64,000 nt of DNA from Oscillatoriales cyanobacterium (GTDB lineage: Bacteria; Cyanobacteriota; Cyanobacteriia; CACIAM-69d): the NCBI GenBank assembly GCA_004292515.1, contig RDXB01000079.1, positions 1 to 64,000 of the forward strand, in the 5' to 3' direction. The position numbers and the translations under genes are program-made. The notes beneath the pieces are model-generated. The model made no database searches, was not told where the DNA came from, and was given only the letters and a program-made list of their open reading frames with translations. How positions within the stretch are numbered: the first letter of the stretch is position 1; each line of letters opens with the position of its first letter. This document shows, piece by piece, positions 9,361 through 21,229 of the stretch.

Positions 9361-9660
9361 AGCACGAGCCTGAAACAGTTGATTTTCCCTGCCCCAATCG
9401 TCGCAACCAGGGGCTTAGGGGGCGTCATCTAATCCCTGAAACCCTGATTCTTGCGTTACTTGATTCTTGCGTTACTTGATCGTGAGGAGCAAGGGGCTTA
9501 AGCCCCTTGTTTAGGGCGGTTGGGCCAGGAAAATCAATTATTTCAACCCCAATCAATCCCATTTAATCAATCCCATTTGATGACAGGCCCTAAGCCCCTT
9601 GCTGCTCAACGATCTGCAATGGCCGCATCAGGTTTTCAGGCGATTTGATGACAGGCTCTA
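9361..9660. repeat. Repeat family A, copy 2 (compound)
   Basis: The region between the MBL-fold and DUF4079 genes is filled by a compound copy of the palindromic family. It contains CCTGAAACAGTTGATTTTCC, the motif TCCCTGAAACCCTGATTC, the perfect palindrome CAAGGGGCTTAAGCCCCTTG at 9490-9509, and a second CCTAAGCCCCTTGCTGCTC arm near 9588-9606. Short internal duplications are seen (TTCTTGCGTTACTTGA twice; ATCAATCCCATTT twice). No gene is supported here. Confidence 0.75.
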
Positions 9661-9666
9661 GGCCGC

Positions 9667-10155
9667 CTAGGGCAAATATTTCTGGACAACAACCCAGCCG
9701 CTTTGGAGCACCCACAACAGGGCCAGCACCAAGGCGGCATTGGTGCGAAGGTGGAGCGATCGGGCCCAGGGCCGCTCGATCGCAATTCGACTCGCACTCC
9801 AAGCCGACAGCCCCACCAAACCCACCACGCTCAGACCAGCCCACAGGTGCGGCGAGTGGCCCAACCGGCCAAAATGCCCCAAAGTGCCGACAATTCCCAC
9901 GGTCAGCAACACCAACACCAACAGCACCAACACCCCGCCCAATAGCAGGTGCGATCGCCGAAAACTGAGTCGCCAGGGCGGCATGGGGCGATCGGGATCG
10001 TCAGTTGCCAATCGACTACGCCGCAACACCCATCCCGTGGCTGCTAGGAAGCTACAGGTCGTCAGGGTCAACCCCATTGACCAGGCCGCGATGCGCCACA
10101 GCCACAAAAAATCTGGCAGATTAAAGGTATTGATGGAGCCCAACGGGATTGCCAT
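9667..10155 (-). CDS. DUF4079 family membrane protein
   Basis: The ATG at 10153-10155 gives 162 residues with four hydrophobic helices: LWRIAAWSMGLTLTTCSFLAATGWVL, HLLLGGVLVLLVLVLLTVGIVG, WAGLSVVGLVGLSAWSAS and LALLWVLQSGWVVVQ. The His-containing ends of helices and the pattern HxxxG...RxLHxxxN (SLHLRTNAALVL) near the C-terminus match what I recall of cyanobacterial DUF4079 proteins, whose function is unknown. The family resembles small cytochrome b561-like helical bundles, which is only a structural impression. The frame remains open upstream to 10242, but MAIPLGSINTFNLPDF looks like the natural start. It is not visibly in an operon. Confidence 0.7.
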   Translation of the reverse strand: MAIPLGSINTFNLPDFLWLWRIAAWSMGLTLTTCSFLAATGWVLRRSRLATDDPDRPMPPWRLSFRRSHLLLGGVLVLLVLVLLTVGIVGTLGHFGRLGHSPHLWAGLSVVGLVGLSAWSASRIAIERPWARSLHLRTNAALVLALLWVLQSGWVVVQKYLP

Positions 10156-10654
10156 GTTGGAAGTTTGACCATCGGTGACCTCGCTGACCACCACCCCTCC
10201 AGTATCCTGCCAAGGGGGCAATGGCAGCGATCGCCCGATCACAGCATTTTGAGATGCGGGTCACAGGCGATCGGCTACTGCCATGACAAACCACGATTTG
10301 CAACTGCAATCAGGTAATCCCTCATCAGTAACCATCCAGACTGGGTTGCTGGATTCTTGAGTTGGCATGGCAGTAGGACTCAATGCCGGTTCCAATCAGT
10401 TCAAAACGCGGATGCAAAATTCAGGCTTGATTTAGTTGCGATCGCCTAATTCCCACGCCACAACGACACAATAGCCCAGCCCAAGATCCCAGCCTCATCA
10501 CGCACCAAGGCACTGCAACAGAACACTGCACCAGGGCACTTAGATTGCTGGTCAGCATCTCGACCCAAAGCTCGATCCTGGGACTAGTTTGGTGTATTTC
10601 AAAAGTTGCTGCATGTTTTGGTTCAAATGAGCAATGTGTCACCAACTTGCGTGC
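10156..10654. other. Gap without recognisable gene
   Basis: No supported gene, tRNA or strong hairpin was found. The open frames here overlap or mirror neighbouring genes and lack coding character. TGCCATGACAAACC and TTGGCATGGCAGTAGG form a loose partial repeat of uncertain meaning. Confidence 0.5.
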
Positions 10655-10981
10655 CTACACCGATGCAGGACTAGAAGTGGCGATCGCCTCCGATGGGGAC
10701 TCTGGCTCTAAGAGACCTTCCATTTCCTCCTGTAATGACAACTCGGAGCAAGGGATGCGATCGGACAAAATCGAACTAGCCATCATGCCCGTGTGGATCT
10801 CTAACTGAGCCGCAGGCACAGCTTCAAAAACAAGGCGCTGACCCGGAAAAACCACCCGCTCAAAATACCAATTGGCAATGTTTGTGATTCGGGCCACTTG
10901 GATCTTGCTCGTTGCGTTGACATAGCAGCAGAGCAGCTTCTGCTGATCGTCATTCGGAATGGGATCAATGACTTGTGCCAT
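10655..10981 (-). CDS. DUF1830 domain-containing protein
   Basis: DUF1830 proteins are small, soluble and restricted to cyanobacteria; their role is unknown. The family core is clear: KLLCCYVNATSKIQVARITNI, NWYFERVVFPGQRLVFEA and AQLEIHTGMMASSILSDRIPC. I chose the ATG at 10979-10981, giving 108 residues (MAQVIDPIPNDDQQK); the frame continues to a TTG at 11059, but that would add 26 residues not typical for the family. The C-terminal 35 residues are acidic and Ser/Glu-rich (EEMEGLLEPESPSEAIATSS) and probably disordered. It appears monocistronic. Confidence 0.88.
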   Translation of the reverse strand: MAQVIDPIPNDDQQKLLCCYVNATSKIQVARITNIANWYFERVVFPGQRLVFEAVPAAQLEIHTGMMASSILSDRIPCSELSLQEEMEGLLEPESPSEAIATSSPASV

Positions 10982-11592
10982 GGTTGAGGTGATGTGGGCC
11001 AATGGTAGATCGAGGAAATGGGACAGTTTTGATAAACTAACATCGGTTGGAATCTTCAAGCTGTAAACCCGATTACCAACCTCATTATTTTTGAGAATTT
11101 TTGAGATGATAGGAACCTAAAGAAAAGCTAATGAAAACTCAAATTACTGGGGAGCATCACAAAACACAACAGAAATGGCTCTGTCATTGAAAAATTTCTT
11201 TATTATTGGATATTCAACTGAAATTTTTGCGTTTCAATCGATATTCTTCCCAGGGGAATTGATGATGACTTGATCCGTTAACCAGACTTCCACTCAACCT
11301 GCATCCTAACGCGCTTATTCAAGGGTTGGGGCACAGATTCTTCGTGAGTCATGACCCGCTAACGATTGCTTAAGGATTTCCCCTCAGATACTGATTTGGG
11401 TTTGGTCTACTTTTGTACAAAATGCTGTCCTAAGCTAGCGCGAATTGTTTTGCTGTATCGAACCTTGGAGCCGGCATGGGGAGAGTCTCGGAGCTTAGTG
11501 CTGAGATGGGTACTGAAACTGTATCTAGTGCTATTGTTAAATTATATGAACAACGCTTAAGAATCCAGACTAAGCGAGCTGGGGAGTAGGTT
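10982..11592. other. AT-richer intergenic region
   Basis: This 611-bp stretch separates two divergent genes and is visibly richer in A and T than its surroundings (for instance 11095-11290). It probably carries the promoters of the DUF1830 and radical SAM genes, but no clear -35/-10 pair or operator was found. A 64-codon frame at 11366-11560 has no recognisable protein character and is not called. Confidence 0.5.
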
Positions 11593-13176
11593 ATGGCCGA
11601 TCGTATCCTCTATGTCCGACTGCCTTGTAACCCCATTTTTCCGATCGGGGTGGTGTATCTTGCAGACCACCTCCACAAGCAGTTTCCCGACATCGAGCAA
11701 CGCCTGTTTGACCTGGGCACAGTGCCTCCCCTGGATTTCAAGTCGGCTTTGGATGCGGAAATTGATGACTTTCAGCCCACGCTGCTCGTTTTCTCCTGGC
11801 GCGACATTCAGATCTACGCCCCCGTTGGCGGTCGCGGCGGCAACCCGCTACAAAACGCCTTTGAGTTCTATTACGCCAAAAACCCCCTGATTCGTCTGCG
11901 AGGGGCATTTGGCGGTCTGCGGGTCACCAGTGCCTACTACGCCGAGCTGTGGCGCAACCAGGGGCTGATTCGGCGTGGGCTGAAACGGGCGCGCCGCTAC
12001 CATTCCGACGTGCGGGCGGTGGTGGGTGGCGGGGCTGTCAGTGTGTTCTATGAGCAATTGCAGCGATCGCTCCCTAAGGGCACGATTGTCTCCGTGGGCG
12101 AAGGGGAAGTGTTGCTCGAAAAATTACTGCGCGGCCAGTCCCTCGCCCAGGAGCGCTGCTACATCGTGGGTGAAGCGCCGCCGCGATCGGGCTTGATCCA
12201 TGAACCGCCCGCCCCGTTGGAAAAAACCGCCTGCGACTATCGCTATATCCAGCAGATTTGGCCGGCCTTTGACTATTACTTCCGCGATCAGGATTTTTAT
12301 ATCGGTGTCCAGACCAAACGTGGCTGTCCCCACAACTGCTGCTATTGCGTCTATACGGTGATTGAAGGCAAGCAAGTTCGCATTAATCCAGCCGCCGAAG
12401 TTGTGGCTGAAATGCAACAGCTTTATCAACTGGGGGTGCGAAATTTCTGGTTTACGGACGCGCAATTTATCCCCGCTCGTCGGTTCATGGAAGATGCCAA
12501 AGAGCTGTTGCGCACCATTTTGGCCGCGGGCATGACGGACATCCACTGGGCTGCCTATATTCGGGCCGATAACCTCGATCCAGAACTCTGTGATCTGATG
12601 GTTAAGACCGGCATGAATTATTTTGAAATCGGCATCACCAGCGGATCCCAGGAGCTGGTGCGCAAGATGCGAATGGGCTATAACCTGCGGACGGTCTTGC
12701 AAAATTGCCGAGATCTAAAGGCGGCTGGGTTCAACGACATCGTTTCGGTGAATTATTCATTCAATGTGATTGATGAAACCTACGAAACGATTCGCCAAAC
12801 GATCGCCTATCACCGTGAGTTAGAGGCGATTTTTGGAGCCGATAAAGTGGAGCCGGCGATCTTTTTCATTGGCCTACAACCCCACACCCACTTAGAGGAC
12901 TATGCCTTTAAGCAAGAGATCCTGAAACCGGGCTACGACCCCATGAGTTTGATGCCTTGGACGGCGCGCAAGTTGCTTTGGAACCCAGAGCCGTTGGGGG
13001 CGTTCTTCGGGGAGGTTTGCCTGGAAGCTTGGCGCACTAATGCCAATGATTTTGGGCGTGAGGTGATGCGGATTTTGGAACGGCGACTGGGGCGATCGTC
13101 TCTGGCGGCGGCGCTCTCGGCTCCGATCGGGGACAGGGGCGGCAAGTCGGCCAAGCCCGAACCGGCTCGGGTCTAG
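11593..13176 (+). CDS. B12-binding-like radical SAM protein, cyanobacterial PSII high-light acclimation family
   Basis: The 527-residue protein has an N-terminal cobalamin-binding-like Rossmann region (LYVRLPCNPIFPIGVVYLADHL) and a radical SAM core. The cluster ligands are Cys245, Cys249 and Cys252 in the canonical CxxxCxxC motif (GCPHNCCYC). Later blocks LGVRNFWFTDAQFIPAR, NYFEIGITSGSQELVRKMRMGY and FSFNV-like strands are typical of B12-dependent radical SAM enzymes. It resembles the cyanobacterial family annotated as photosystem II high-light acclimation radical SAM protein; the substrate is unknown. The C-terminal 30 residues are low-complexity. It is monocistronic, followed by a repeat cluster. 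Confidence 0.82.
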   Translation: MADRILYVRLPCNPIFPIGVVYLADHLHKQFPDIEQRLFDLGTVPPLDFKSALDAEIDDFQPTLLVFSWRDIQIYAPVGGRGGNPLQNAFEFYYAKNPLIRLRGAFGGLRVTSAYYAELWRNQGLIRRGLKRARRYHSDVRAVVGGGAVSVFYEQLQRSLPKGTIVSVGEGEVLLEKLLRGQSLAQERCYIVGEAPPRSGLIHEPPAPLEKTACDYRYIQQIWPAFDYYFRDQDFYIGVQTKRGCPHNCCYCVYTVIEGKQVRINPAAEVVAEMQQLYQLGVRNFWFTDAQFIPARRFMEDAKELLRTILAAGMTDIHWAAYIRADNLDPELCDLMVKTGMNYFEIGITSGSQELVRKMRMGYNLRTVLQNCRDLKAAGFNDIVSVNYSFNVIDETYETIRQTIAYHRELEAIFGADKVEPAIFFIGLQPHTHLEDYAFKQEILKPGYDPMSLMPWTARKLLWNPEPLGAFFGEVCLEAWRTNANDFGREVMRILERRLGRSSLAAALSAPIGDRGGKSAKPEPARV

Positions 13177-13194
13177 GCGTTGTCGTCATTGCCC

Positions 13195-13385
13195 TAGTCG
13201 TCATAACACTAGTCGTCATGACAAGGGGCTTAGGGGCTGTCATCAAATCCCTGAAACCCTGATTCCACCGTGACGCGATCGTGAGGCAGCAAGGGGCTTA
13301 AGCCCCTTGTTACGACGACCCTAAGCCCCTTGCTGCTCCACGACTTTGTCCCGGTGGAATCAGGGAGGCGATTTGACGATCAACC
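13195..13385. repeat. Repeat family A, copy 3
   Basis: This region between two convergent genes has CAAGGGGCTTAGGGG, then TCCCTGAAACCCTGATTCC, the perfect palindrome CAAGGGGCTTAAGCCCCTTG at 13290-13309, and CCCTAAGCCCCTTGCTGCTC with GGTGGAATCAGG. The order of blocks equals that of the copy at 9361-9660, so both derive from one element. It may serve as a two-way transcription end between the convergent genes. Confidence 0.8.
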
Positions 13386-14552
13386 CTAGAGACTCGGATC
13401 GCTGCCTAGGCGATGTCGCAACCAAAGGGACATCATGGGCAGGGCCACCCGATAGCCCAGTTCGGGGCCGTAGACCAGTCCCTTTTGTTGCAGGCTGGCC
13501 AAGGCTCCTTGCAGACCACCGCCCCGTGAGAGGCGGTGTTTTTGCACATATTCGCGGGCGTGGGGGCGATCGGTGGGGTCGAGGGCCAGGCTTTCGAGCA
13601 ACCGTACCTGGGAATCGGGTAGGAGCAACAGCAGGGATTCAAAGGTGGGCGAGAGATCTTCCATTAACCCAATTGCGGCGCGATCGACCCAATCTACGGA
13701 AATCGAGAGGGCATGGCTATTTTGGGTTGTCGGGTTGTGTAGTGAAGTGGACTGGCGGGCCAGGGTGTCTAGCCAAATGCGGCGAGCCAGGGCGATCGAC
13801 TCGCCAAAATGGCCGCCTGCGCAGAGGCTAAACCACCGAATCGCCTCCGCTGTCCATTGCAGCCCCAAGCGATCGCCCCGTTCTCGCAACCAAGGCTCCA
13901 ACTCCGCCGCCGACAAGGGTGACAGCAACAGAATTTCCAATTGGCGATCGTGGGCCCAGTCTTCCGGGGTGGTGGCAATTAGGGCATAGCTGACGCGGGT
14001 TTGGTGTTGGATTTCGGCGCGCAGATAATGCTCCCAGCGACCATCGCGATCCCACGATCGCAGGTGGGGCAAATTGGCCAAGGTCATCACCACGCGATAG
14101 TCCAAACTATCGGCAAGGCGTTGGGGCCAACTCAGCAACTCCTGAAACCGATCCCAAGCGGGTTGGTCAGCCAATCCTGGCAAGCGGGGGGCCAGGCCCC
14201 AGTCAATTTCTGACCCGATCGCCCGGGCCCAGCCCTGTAGGGCCTCTCGCTCACGGGGCAATTGGCAAGCCTGGACAATCCCCGCAAACAAGCAATCCAC
14301 AAGGCGCTCGGGACTCACGGCCTGAAGACAATCGATCGTGATCGCGCGGGCCCCCACGGTGGCGGCGGCATAGCGCAACAGGGTGCGGCGACCAATCCCT
14401 GGCACACCGGCCAGCAACACATCACCATCAGCGCGCAAAATCTGACACAGGAGTTCCCGCTCGGTGGCGCGACCCACCAGGTAGGGCGGAATGAAGGGGT
14501 TGGGGCGATCGGGAAACGAGCTGGCGGTCGCCACGGGCGAGAGGATCACCAT
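13386..14552 (-). CDS. STAND/archaeal-type ATPase-like protein with altered Walker A
   Basis: The 388-residue protein has the layout of small P-loop ATPases of the archaeal ATPase/AAA_16 type: YLVGRATERELL just before the P-loop, a P-loop region GVPGIGRRTLLRYAA near residue 50, a Walker B-like strand YRVVMTLANLPHLRSW, a sensor-like strand VSYALIATTPEDW, and a C-terminal winged-helix-like region (QVRLLESLALDPTDRP...GALASLQQKGLVY). The P-loop lacks the invariant Lys (GxGRRT instead of GxGKT), so ATP binding may be weak or lost. A role as a regulatory switch or scaffold is possible. It is convergent with the radical SAM gene and has no operon partners. Confidence 0.75.
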   Translation of the reverse strand: MVILSPVATASSFPDRPNPFIPPYLVGRATERELLCQILRADGDVLLAGVPGIGRRTLLRYAAATVGARAITIDCLQAVSPERLVDCLFAGIVQACQLPREREALQGWARAIGSEIDWGLAPRLPGLADQPAWDRFQELLSWPQRLADSLDYRVVMTLANLPHLRSWDRDGRWEHYLRAEIQHQTRVSYALIATTPEDWAHDRQLEILLLSPLSAAELEPWLRERGDRLGLQWTAEAIRWFSLCAGGHFGESIALARRIWLDTLARQSTSLHNPTTQNSHALSISVDWVDRAAIGLMEDLSPTFESLLLLLPDSQVRLLESLALDPTDRPHAREYVQKHRLSRGGGLQGALASLQQKGLVYGPELGYRVALPMMSLWLRHRLGSDPSL

Positions 14553-14934
14553 AAATCAGGGGTTGATGACTGACCGAGCAGACTAACGGAAGTCGATCGA
14601 GCGGTAGCGCCTGCGACCACACCCCGGTGACGTTGGCCGTCATGTGATGTCGCCCAAAACGGTTAAGGGTAATCGGCGGTGGCGATTATGGCCCCAACTG
14701 CGCCAATCATTCAACCGCTCTGCCTAGATCTGGATCGTCTCCGTAGAAATCTTGATCGGGGATCGCGGGCTACTCCATTAGAACTATATAATAGTGCCAG
14801 TCGATCCCGATCGTCATGGCAGTCTCGATCCATTGCGGCTTGCTGCCCAGGGCTTGTTTCCAAGTCCAATGGCGGTTTATGGCAGCTGCGATCGGGCTTG
14901 GCCACCCATTTCTGACTAGCAGATCTATAGATCT
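14553..14934. other. Intergenic region with -10-like TATAAT before cation ATPase
   Basis: The region lies between the divergent ATPase-like and P-type ATPase genes. A perfect -10 hexamer TATAAT stands at 14787-14792 on the plus strand, about 140 bp before the P-type ATPase start, but no matching -35 is seen 16-18 bp upstream. AGATCTATAGATCTATGAC directly precedes and includes the P-type ATPase ATG and contains a small direct repeat. No gene is supported. Confidence 0.4.
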
Positions 14935-17925
14935 ATGACTCTTGATTCTCCTGCCCGCGCAGCGGAACCCAATATCGCCCCCACGGGTGGTGTTGCCTGG
15001 CATTCGTTGGATGCTGCCACCGCGATCGATCGCCTTCAAGCGAATCCGACCAGCGGGTTAAGTGCTGCTGAGGTTCGCGATCGGCTCGATCGGTTCGGCC
15101 CCAACGAACTCGATGACGGCGGCGGTCGCAGCGCCTGGGAAATTCTGCTCAGTCAGTTTGGCGACATCATGTTGCTGATGTTGATTGGGGTGGCGATTGT
15201 CTCGGCAGGGATCGATTTTTATAACGGCTGGCAAACCGTCCAAGCCGATGGATTAGATCTTTGGAGTGGCCTGAGTCAAGGCAAATTCCCCTTCCCCAAA
15301 GATGCCGTCGCGATTTTTGCGATTGTGGTCTTAAACGGAACCCTGGGCTATCTCCAAGAAAGTCGCGCGGAAAAAGCCCTCTCGGCCCTGAAAAAGCTGT
15401 CGTCACCCCGGGTGCGGGTGCAGCGGGACGATCGGCTGTTGGAAGTGGATGCCCGTGAGCTGGTTCCCGGCGACATCATGTTGTTAGAAGCAGGCAACCA
15501 GGTGGCGGCCGATGGTCGTTTGCTGGAAGTCGCCAACTTGCAAATCCAAGAGGCGGCTCTGACGGGAGAAGCCCATGCCGTCGATAAGCAAGTGGTTGTG
15601 GATCTGGATGCGGAAACCTCCCTGGGCGATCGAATCAACTTGGTTTTCCAAGGGACAGAGGTGATCCAAGGTCGGGGCAAAGTGCTTGTGACCGAAACCG
15701 GGATGCGGACAGAGCTGGGCAAAATTGCCGCCATGATCCAGGGTGTGGAAGCCGAAGACACCCCCCTGCAACAGCGAATGGAGCAGTTGGGCCAAACCCT
15801 AGTGACTGGCTCCATGATCCTGGTGGTGGTGGTGGTGGTGGGTGGCACTTTTGCCCTCGGTTGGGAAAACTTCCTGAAGTTGCTGGAAGTGTCCTTGAGC
15901 ATGGCGGTGGCGGTGGTGCCGGAAGGGTTGCCGGCCGTGATTACCGTCACGTTGGCCTTGGGGACGCAGCGGATGGTGCGCCGTCACGCCCTGATTCGCA
16001 AGCTACCTGCGGTGGAAACCCTTGGCTCGGTGACGACCATTTGCTCGGACAAAACCGGCACTCTCACCCAAAACAAGATGATTGTGCAGGCGTTGGAACT
16101 GCGCGATCGCTCCCTGCGAGTGACTGGCCAAGGCTACGAACCGTTTGGGGAATTTCAACCAATTAGTGCAGAGGGGCAGGCGATCGGCGACTCGCTCCCC
16201 GCAGAAACGCTGGCCGATCGGCAACCGGATCTACACCTGCTGTTGGCGGCTTGTTTGCTGTGTAATGATGCAACACTGCAATGCGACGATCGCACCGCTA
16301 GTGAGCCGGGCCAGTCGGCCTGGAGCATTATTGGCGACCCAACCGAGGGCGGTTTGTTGGCCCTCGCCGGGAAGGGCAACCTCAACCAAGCGGAATGGAT
16401 GCGCCACTATCCGCGCGCCGCTGAAATTCCCTTCTCGTCCGATCGCAAACGGATGAGCGTGTTTTTGGAAACTAACCAAGCAGGCTCCTTGTCCCTGGCG
16501 GCCATTACGGGCCCAAACAAGGTGCTGATGGTGATGAAAGGATCATCGGAACTGGTGTTGGAGCGTTGCGATCGGATTCAAGGATCGAATCGGGTCGAGC
16601 TGTTAACGGCTGATGAGCGTACCCGCATCCTTGAGGCTAACAACACCCTGGCTGGCAAAGGTCTGCGGGTGCTGGGCTTTGCCTACAAACCCCTAGATCA
16701 GTTGCCCCACAACACAGCAGCCAGCGCCCAAAGCAACGGTTCCGGGGCGATCGATGATCCTGAACAGGGGCTGGTGTGGCTGGGCTTAGTCGGGATGATG
16801 GATGCACCGCGCCCGGAAGTGGCCGAAGCCGTGCAGCGCTGCCGGATGGCTGGGATTCGCCCGATGATGATTACCGGCGACCACCAACTGACCGCCCGGG
16901 CGATCGCCCAGGAATTGGGCATTGCTCAGGAGGGCGATCGGGTCTTGAGCGGCATTGAGCTAGAAAAAATGACCCAGGGCGAACTCGAAGAAGCCGTGGG
17001 CCGCGTTTCGGTTTATGCCCGCGTGTCGCCAGAACACAAGCTGCGGATTGTGAAAGCCCTGCAACACCAAGGCAAAATCGCCGCCATGACCGGCGACGGG
17101 GTCAACGACGCACCGGCCCTCAAACAAGCCAACATCGGGATCGCCATGGGCATTACTGGCACCGATGCCAGCAAGGAAGCCAGCGACATGGTGCTGCTGG
17201 ATGACAACTTCGCCACGATCGTCGCCGCCACCGAAGAAGGCCGCGTGGTCTACGACAACATTCGCCGCTTCGTGAAATACATCCTCGGTTCCAACATCGG
17301 GGAAGTGCTGACGATCGCTGCCGCGCCGTTGGTGATTTCGCTCGATGCCGTGGGTGATGGCTTAGTCCCCCTGACCCCGCTGCAAATTCTGTGGATGAAC
17401 CTGGTGACCGATGGGTTGCCCGCCTTGGCTTTGGCCCTTGAGCCGCCTGCCCCGGATGTGATGAGCCGGCCGCCCCACCAGCCCCACGAGAGCATCTTTG
17501 CGCGGGGCTTGGGTTCCTATATGGTGCGAATCGGGATTGTGTTTGCGGTGGTGACGATCGCCCTGATGATGTGGGCCCACGGCTATGTCGAACAGGTGCA
17601 TCCAGACATCAATCAGGACAGTTGGAAAACTATGGTGTTTACCAGCCTCTGTATTGCCCAGATGGGCCATGCTTTGGCCGTGCGATCAGACAACAAGTTG
17701 ATTGTAGAAATGAACCTGTTTTCTAATCCCTACTTGCTGTGGTCAGTGCTGGTCACCACCTTGCTGCAACTGGCGCTGGTCTATGTGGGGCCGTTACAGG
17801 AATTCTTTGGCACATCGCCCCTCAACCTGACCGAAATGTTAGTGTGCTTGGCTTTTAGTGCCCTGATTGTGTTGTGGATTGAAGGCGAAAAACTGTTTAT
17901 CCGCTGGTTCTGGAATAAGCGCTAA
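14935..17925 (+). CDS. Cation-transporting P2-type ATPase, PacL/Ca2+-ATPase-like
   Basis: This 996-residue ATP-driven pump exports cations, probably Ca2+, across the membrane. The N-terminal cation ATPase domain ([22 protein letters not shown]) is followed by the actuator motif TGEA (210-213; most relatives have TGES), transmembrane helix 4 with PEGLP (329-333), the phosphorylation site DKTGTLT with Asp372, the hinge [10 protein letters not shown] beginning at 720, and six C-terminal helices. PEGLP in M4 and the two-domain layout place it with SERCA/PMCA and bacterial PacL-type pumps; Na+ or Mn2+ cannot be excluded. It is monocistronic. Glu to Ala-type changes are not seen at the ion-site motif. 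Confidence 0.92.
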   Translation: MTLDSPARAAEPNIAPTGGVAWHSLDAATAIDRLQANPTSGLSAAEVRDRLDRFGPNELDDGGGRSAWEILLSQFGDIMLLMLIGVAIVSAGIDFYNGWQTVQADGLDLWSGLSQGKFPFPKDAVAIFAIVVLNGTLGYLQESRAEKALSALKKLSSPRVRVQRDDRLLEVDARELVPGDIMLLEAGNQVAADGRLLEVANLQIQEAALTGEAHAVDKQVVVDLDAETSLGDRINLVFQGTEVIQGRGKVLVTETGMRTELGKIAAMIQGVEAEDTPLQQRMEQLGQTLVTGSMILVVVVVVGGTFALGWENFLKLLEVSLSMAVAVVPEGLPAVITVTLALGTQRMVRRHALIRKLPAVETLGSVTTICSDKTGTLTQNKMIVQALELRDRSLRVTGQGYEPFGEFQPISAEGQAIGDSLPAETLADRQPDLHLLLAACLLCNDATLQCDDRTASEPGQSAWSIIGDPTEGGLLALAGKGNLNQAEWMRHYPRAAEIPFSSDRKRMSVFLETNQAGSLSLAAITGPNKVLMVMKGSSELVLERCDRIQGSNRVELLTADERTRILEANNTLAGKGLRVLGFAYKPLDQLPHNTAASAQSNGSGAIDDPEQGLVWLGLVGMMDAPRPEVAEAVQRCRMAGIRPMMITGDHQLTARAIAQELGIAQEGDRVLSGIELEKMTQGELEEAVGRVSVYARVSPEHKLRIVKALQHQGKIAAMTGDGVNDAPALKQANIGIAMGITGTDASKEASDMVLLDDNFATIVAATEEGRVVYDNIRRFVKYILGSNIGEVLTIAAAPLVISLDAVGDGLVPLTPLQILWMNLVTDGLPALALALEPPAPDVMSRPPHQPHESIFARGLGSYMVRIGIVFAVVTIALMMWAHGYVEQVHPDINQDSWKTMVFTSLCIAQMGHALAVRSDNKLIVEMNLFSNPYLLWSVLVTTLLQLALVYVGPLQEFFGTSPLNLTEMLVCLAFSALIVLWIEGEKLFIRWFWNKR

Positions 17926-17948
17926 ACCCGCTTGGGGGCGATCGCTCC

Positions 17949-18033
17949 TACAGCCTTTACCTCAAACGATTGGTACGTCAGATCGCAGATGCCATGAAGC
18001 TGTTAGTCGGTGGGCATTGCCCACCCTACAGGC
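17949..18033. repeat. MITE-like repeat family B, truncated copy
   Basis: It begins with the terminal sequence TACAGCCTTTACCTC and continues ATGAAGCTGTTAGTCGG and GTGGGCATTGCCCACCCTAC, in the same order as the full elements at 29477 and 31130. The second terminal repeat (AGGTAAAGGCTGTA) is missing, so it is a right-truncated copy. GGCTGGAATAAGCGCTAAAC plus CTTGGGGGCGATCGCTCCTA, the end of the pump gene region, is duplicated on both sides (17915-17950 and 18031-18074). Confidence 0.75.
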
Positions 18034-18144
18034 TGGAATAAGCGCTAAACCTGCTTGGGGGCGATCGCTCCTAGATCTAAATCTATCAACCCATCACGGG
18101 ATGGAGCCACTGTGCTGCATCCCGTTTTCTATGGAGCTTGGATT

Positions 18145-19917
<1,773 letters not shown>

Positions 19918-20075
19918 AAGCCCGAGGCCGCAGCGGGTTCCTCAATTTTACGAGCTAATCTATAGGCTAATCCATGGGCAACTGGCGGGCCGCCGGGCCA
20001 GTGCAGGATGGCAATTAATCGCCCACCCTCGGGTTACGCCTCGGGTTATGCCTCGGGCGGGTTACGATCGCTCCT

Positions 20076-20645
20076 ATGACGGACAGTTTGGCTGCTCAAT
20101 CCTTACCGCTTGTCGGCCCCACCTTGATCGTCATGATTGGGCCGCCCGGTTGTGGCAAATCCACTTGGGCCCAGACCTGGCAAGCGGCCGCACCCAACCG
20201 AGTACGGGTTTCCACGGACGAGATCCGCGCCCGGCAGTTTGGCAATGCTTCGGTGCAGGGAAATTGGGGGATCATTTGGCGGGAGGTTTGCACCGGTTGG
20301 CAACAGGCGATCGCCTCAGGGCAAGACGTGGTTTACGATGCGACCAATGCCGATCGTAAATCTCGTCGGCAAGTGATCCAGACGGCCCACGCCCTGGGGT
20401 TTGGTTCAGTGCTAGCCGCTTGGGTTCAAACGCCCGTGAGCCAATGCCAGCAATGGAACACCCAGCGCGATCGCCAAGTCCCTGCCGAAGTGATTGATCG
20501 GATGGCCCAGCAATTGGATCGATCGCCCCCCTGCTTGGATGAGGGGTTTGATGGGATTGCCGTGATTGAGGCGATCGGCGGCGATTTGAGTTGGTCAACC
20601 CCCTCGCCCCCATCAACCGCCGCGCCCCATCAATATCCGCGATAG
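20076..20645 (+). CDS. P-loop kinase-like ATPase (polynucleotide-kinase type)
   Basis: The 189-residue protein carries Walker A GPPGCGKST at residues 22-30, the strand-loop VSTDEIRARQFG with an Asp that would bind Mg2+ or substrate, and VVYDATNADRKSRRQVI, which is the hallmark of the T4 polynucleotide kinase/Zeta-toxin-like AAA_33 group. The later segment NTQRDRQVPAEVIDRMAQQLD forms the lid region with Arg residues. These proteins phosphorylate small molecules or nucleic acid ends; the substrate is unknown here. The C-terminal 20 residues are Pro/Ser-rich. It precedes a Nudix gene on the same strand after a gap of about 140 bp. Confidence 0.85.
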   Translation: MTDSLAAQSLPLVGPTLIVMIGPPGCGKSTWAQTWQAAAPNRVRVSTDEIRARQFGNASVQGNWGIIWREVCTGWQQAIASGQDVVYDATNADRKSRRQVIQTAHALGFGSVLAAWVQTPVSQCQQWNTQRDRQVPAEVIDRMAQQLDRSPPCLDEGFDGIAVIEAIGGDLSWSTPSPPSTAAPHQYPR

Positions 20646-20782
20646 AGTGGTGGGCGGGCACAGGGGTTGATCAACCCAGCGGGGATTTGCCCGATCGCCC
20701 TTAATCTCGCCTTCAACTTCGCTTTTAACCCTTGCGAACCATCGCCAACGACTGCGTGCTGTTGCATTCGGAGAAGTCAACC

Positions 20783-21229
20783 GTGGAGCGTACCCTCACA
20801 GAAGAAGCGTTCGGGATCGTGCCGATTCATTTGCCAGAGTCGGGCGATCGCACCCAAGCCTTATTTTTGTTGGTGCAACACCGCGCCGGCCACTGGGCCT
20901 TTCCCAAGGGCCATGCCGAGCCGGGTGAGTTGCCCCTCGAAACGGCCCTGCGCGAACTTGCCGAAGAAACTGGTATTGATCAATGCACGCCCGTAGCAGA
21001 AGTGCAATTTGTGGAGTCTTACCAACGACAAGGCAAGTCGATCCAAAAAACCGTGACTTACTTTCCTGCCTGGGTGACCGATCGCAGCACAAAGCTCCAA
21101 CCGGAAGAAATCCAAGATAGCGCTTGGTTAACGGCCGAAGCCGCGCGATCGCGCATCACCTATCCCGCCAATCGGGGGGTTTTGCAGTCGGCGGTGGACT
21201 GGTTGCACAATCTCCCCATTCCCGGTTAG
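20783..21229 (+). CDS. Nudix hydrolase, diadenosine tetraphosphatase-like
   Basis: The complete Nudix box is present: GHAEPGELPLETALRELAEETGI, with the RELAEE glutamates that bind metal. The protein hydrolyses nucleoside diphosphate-linked compounds; the family-like WAFPKGH before the box and the length of about 148 residues suggest a bis(5'-nucleosyl)-tetraphosphatase (Ap4A hydrolase). I placed the start at GTG 20783 because GGAGAAG precedes it at good spacing and because TEEAFGIVPI is a common N-terminus; an in-frame TTG at 20732 would add 17 residues. It may be co-transcribed with the upstream kinase-like gene. Confidence 0.85.
   Translation: MERTLTEEAFGIVPIHLPESGDRTQALFLLVQHRAGHWAFPKGHAEPGELPLETALRELAEETGIDQCTPVAEVQFVESYQRQGKSIQKTVTYFPAWVTDRSTKLQPEEIQDSAWLTAEAARSRITYPANRGVLQSAVDWLHNLPIPG

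Noticed and set aside
11366-11560. 64-codon plus-strand frame before the radical SAM gene
   Set aside because: No ribosome-binding site, no family features, and atypical composition.
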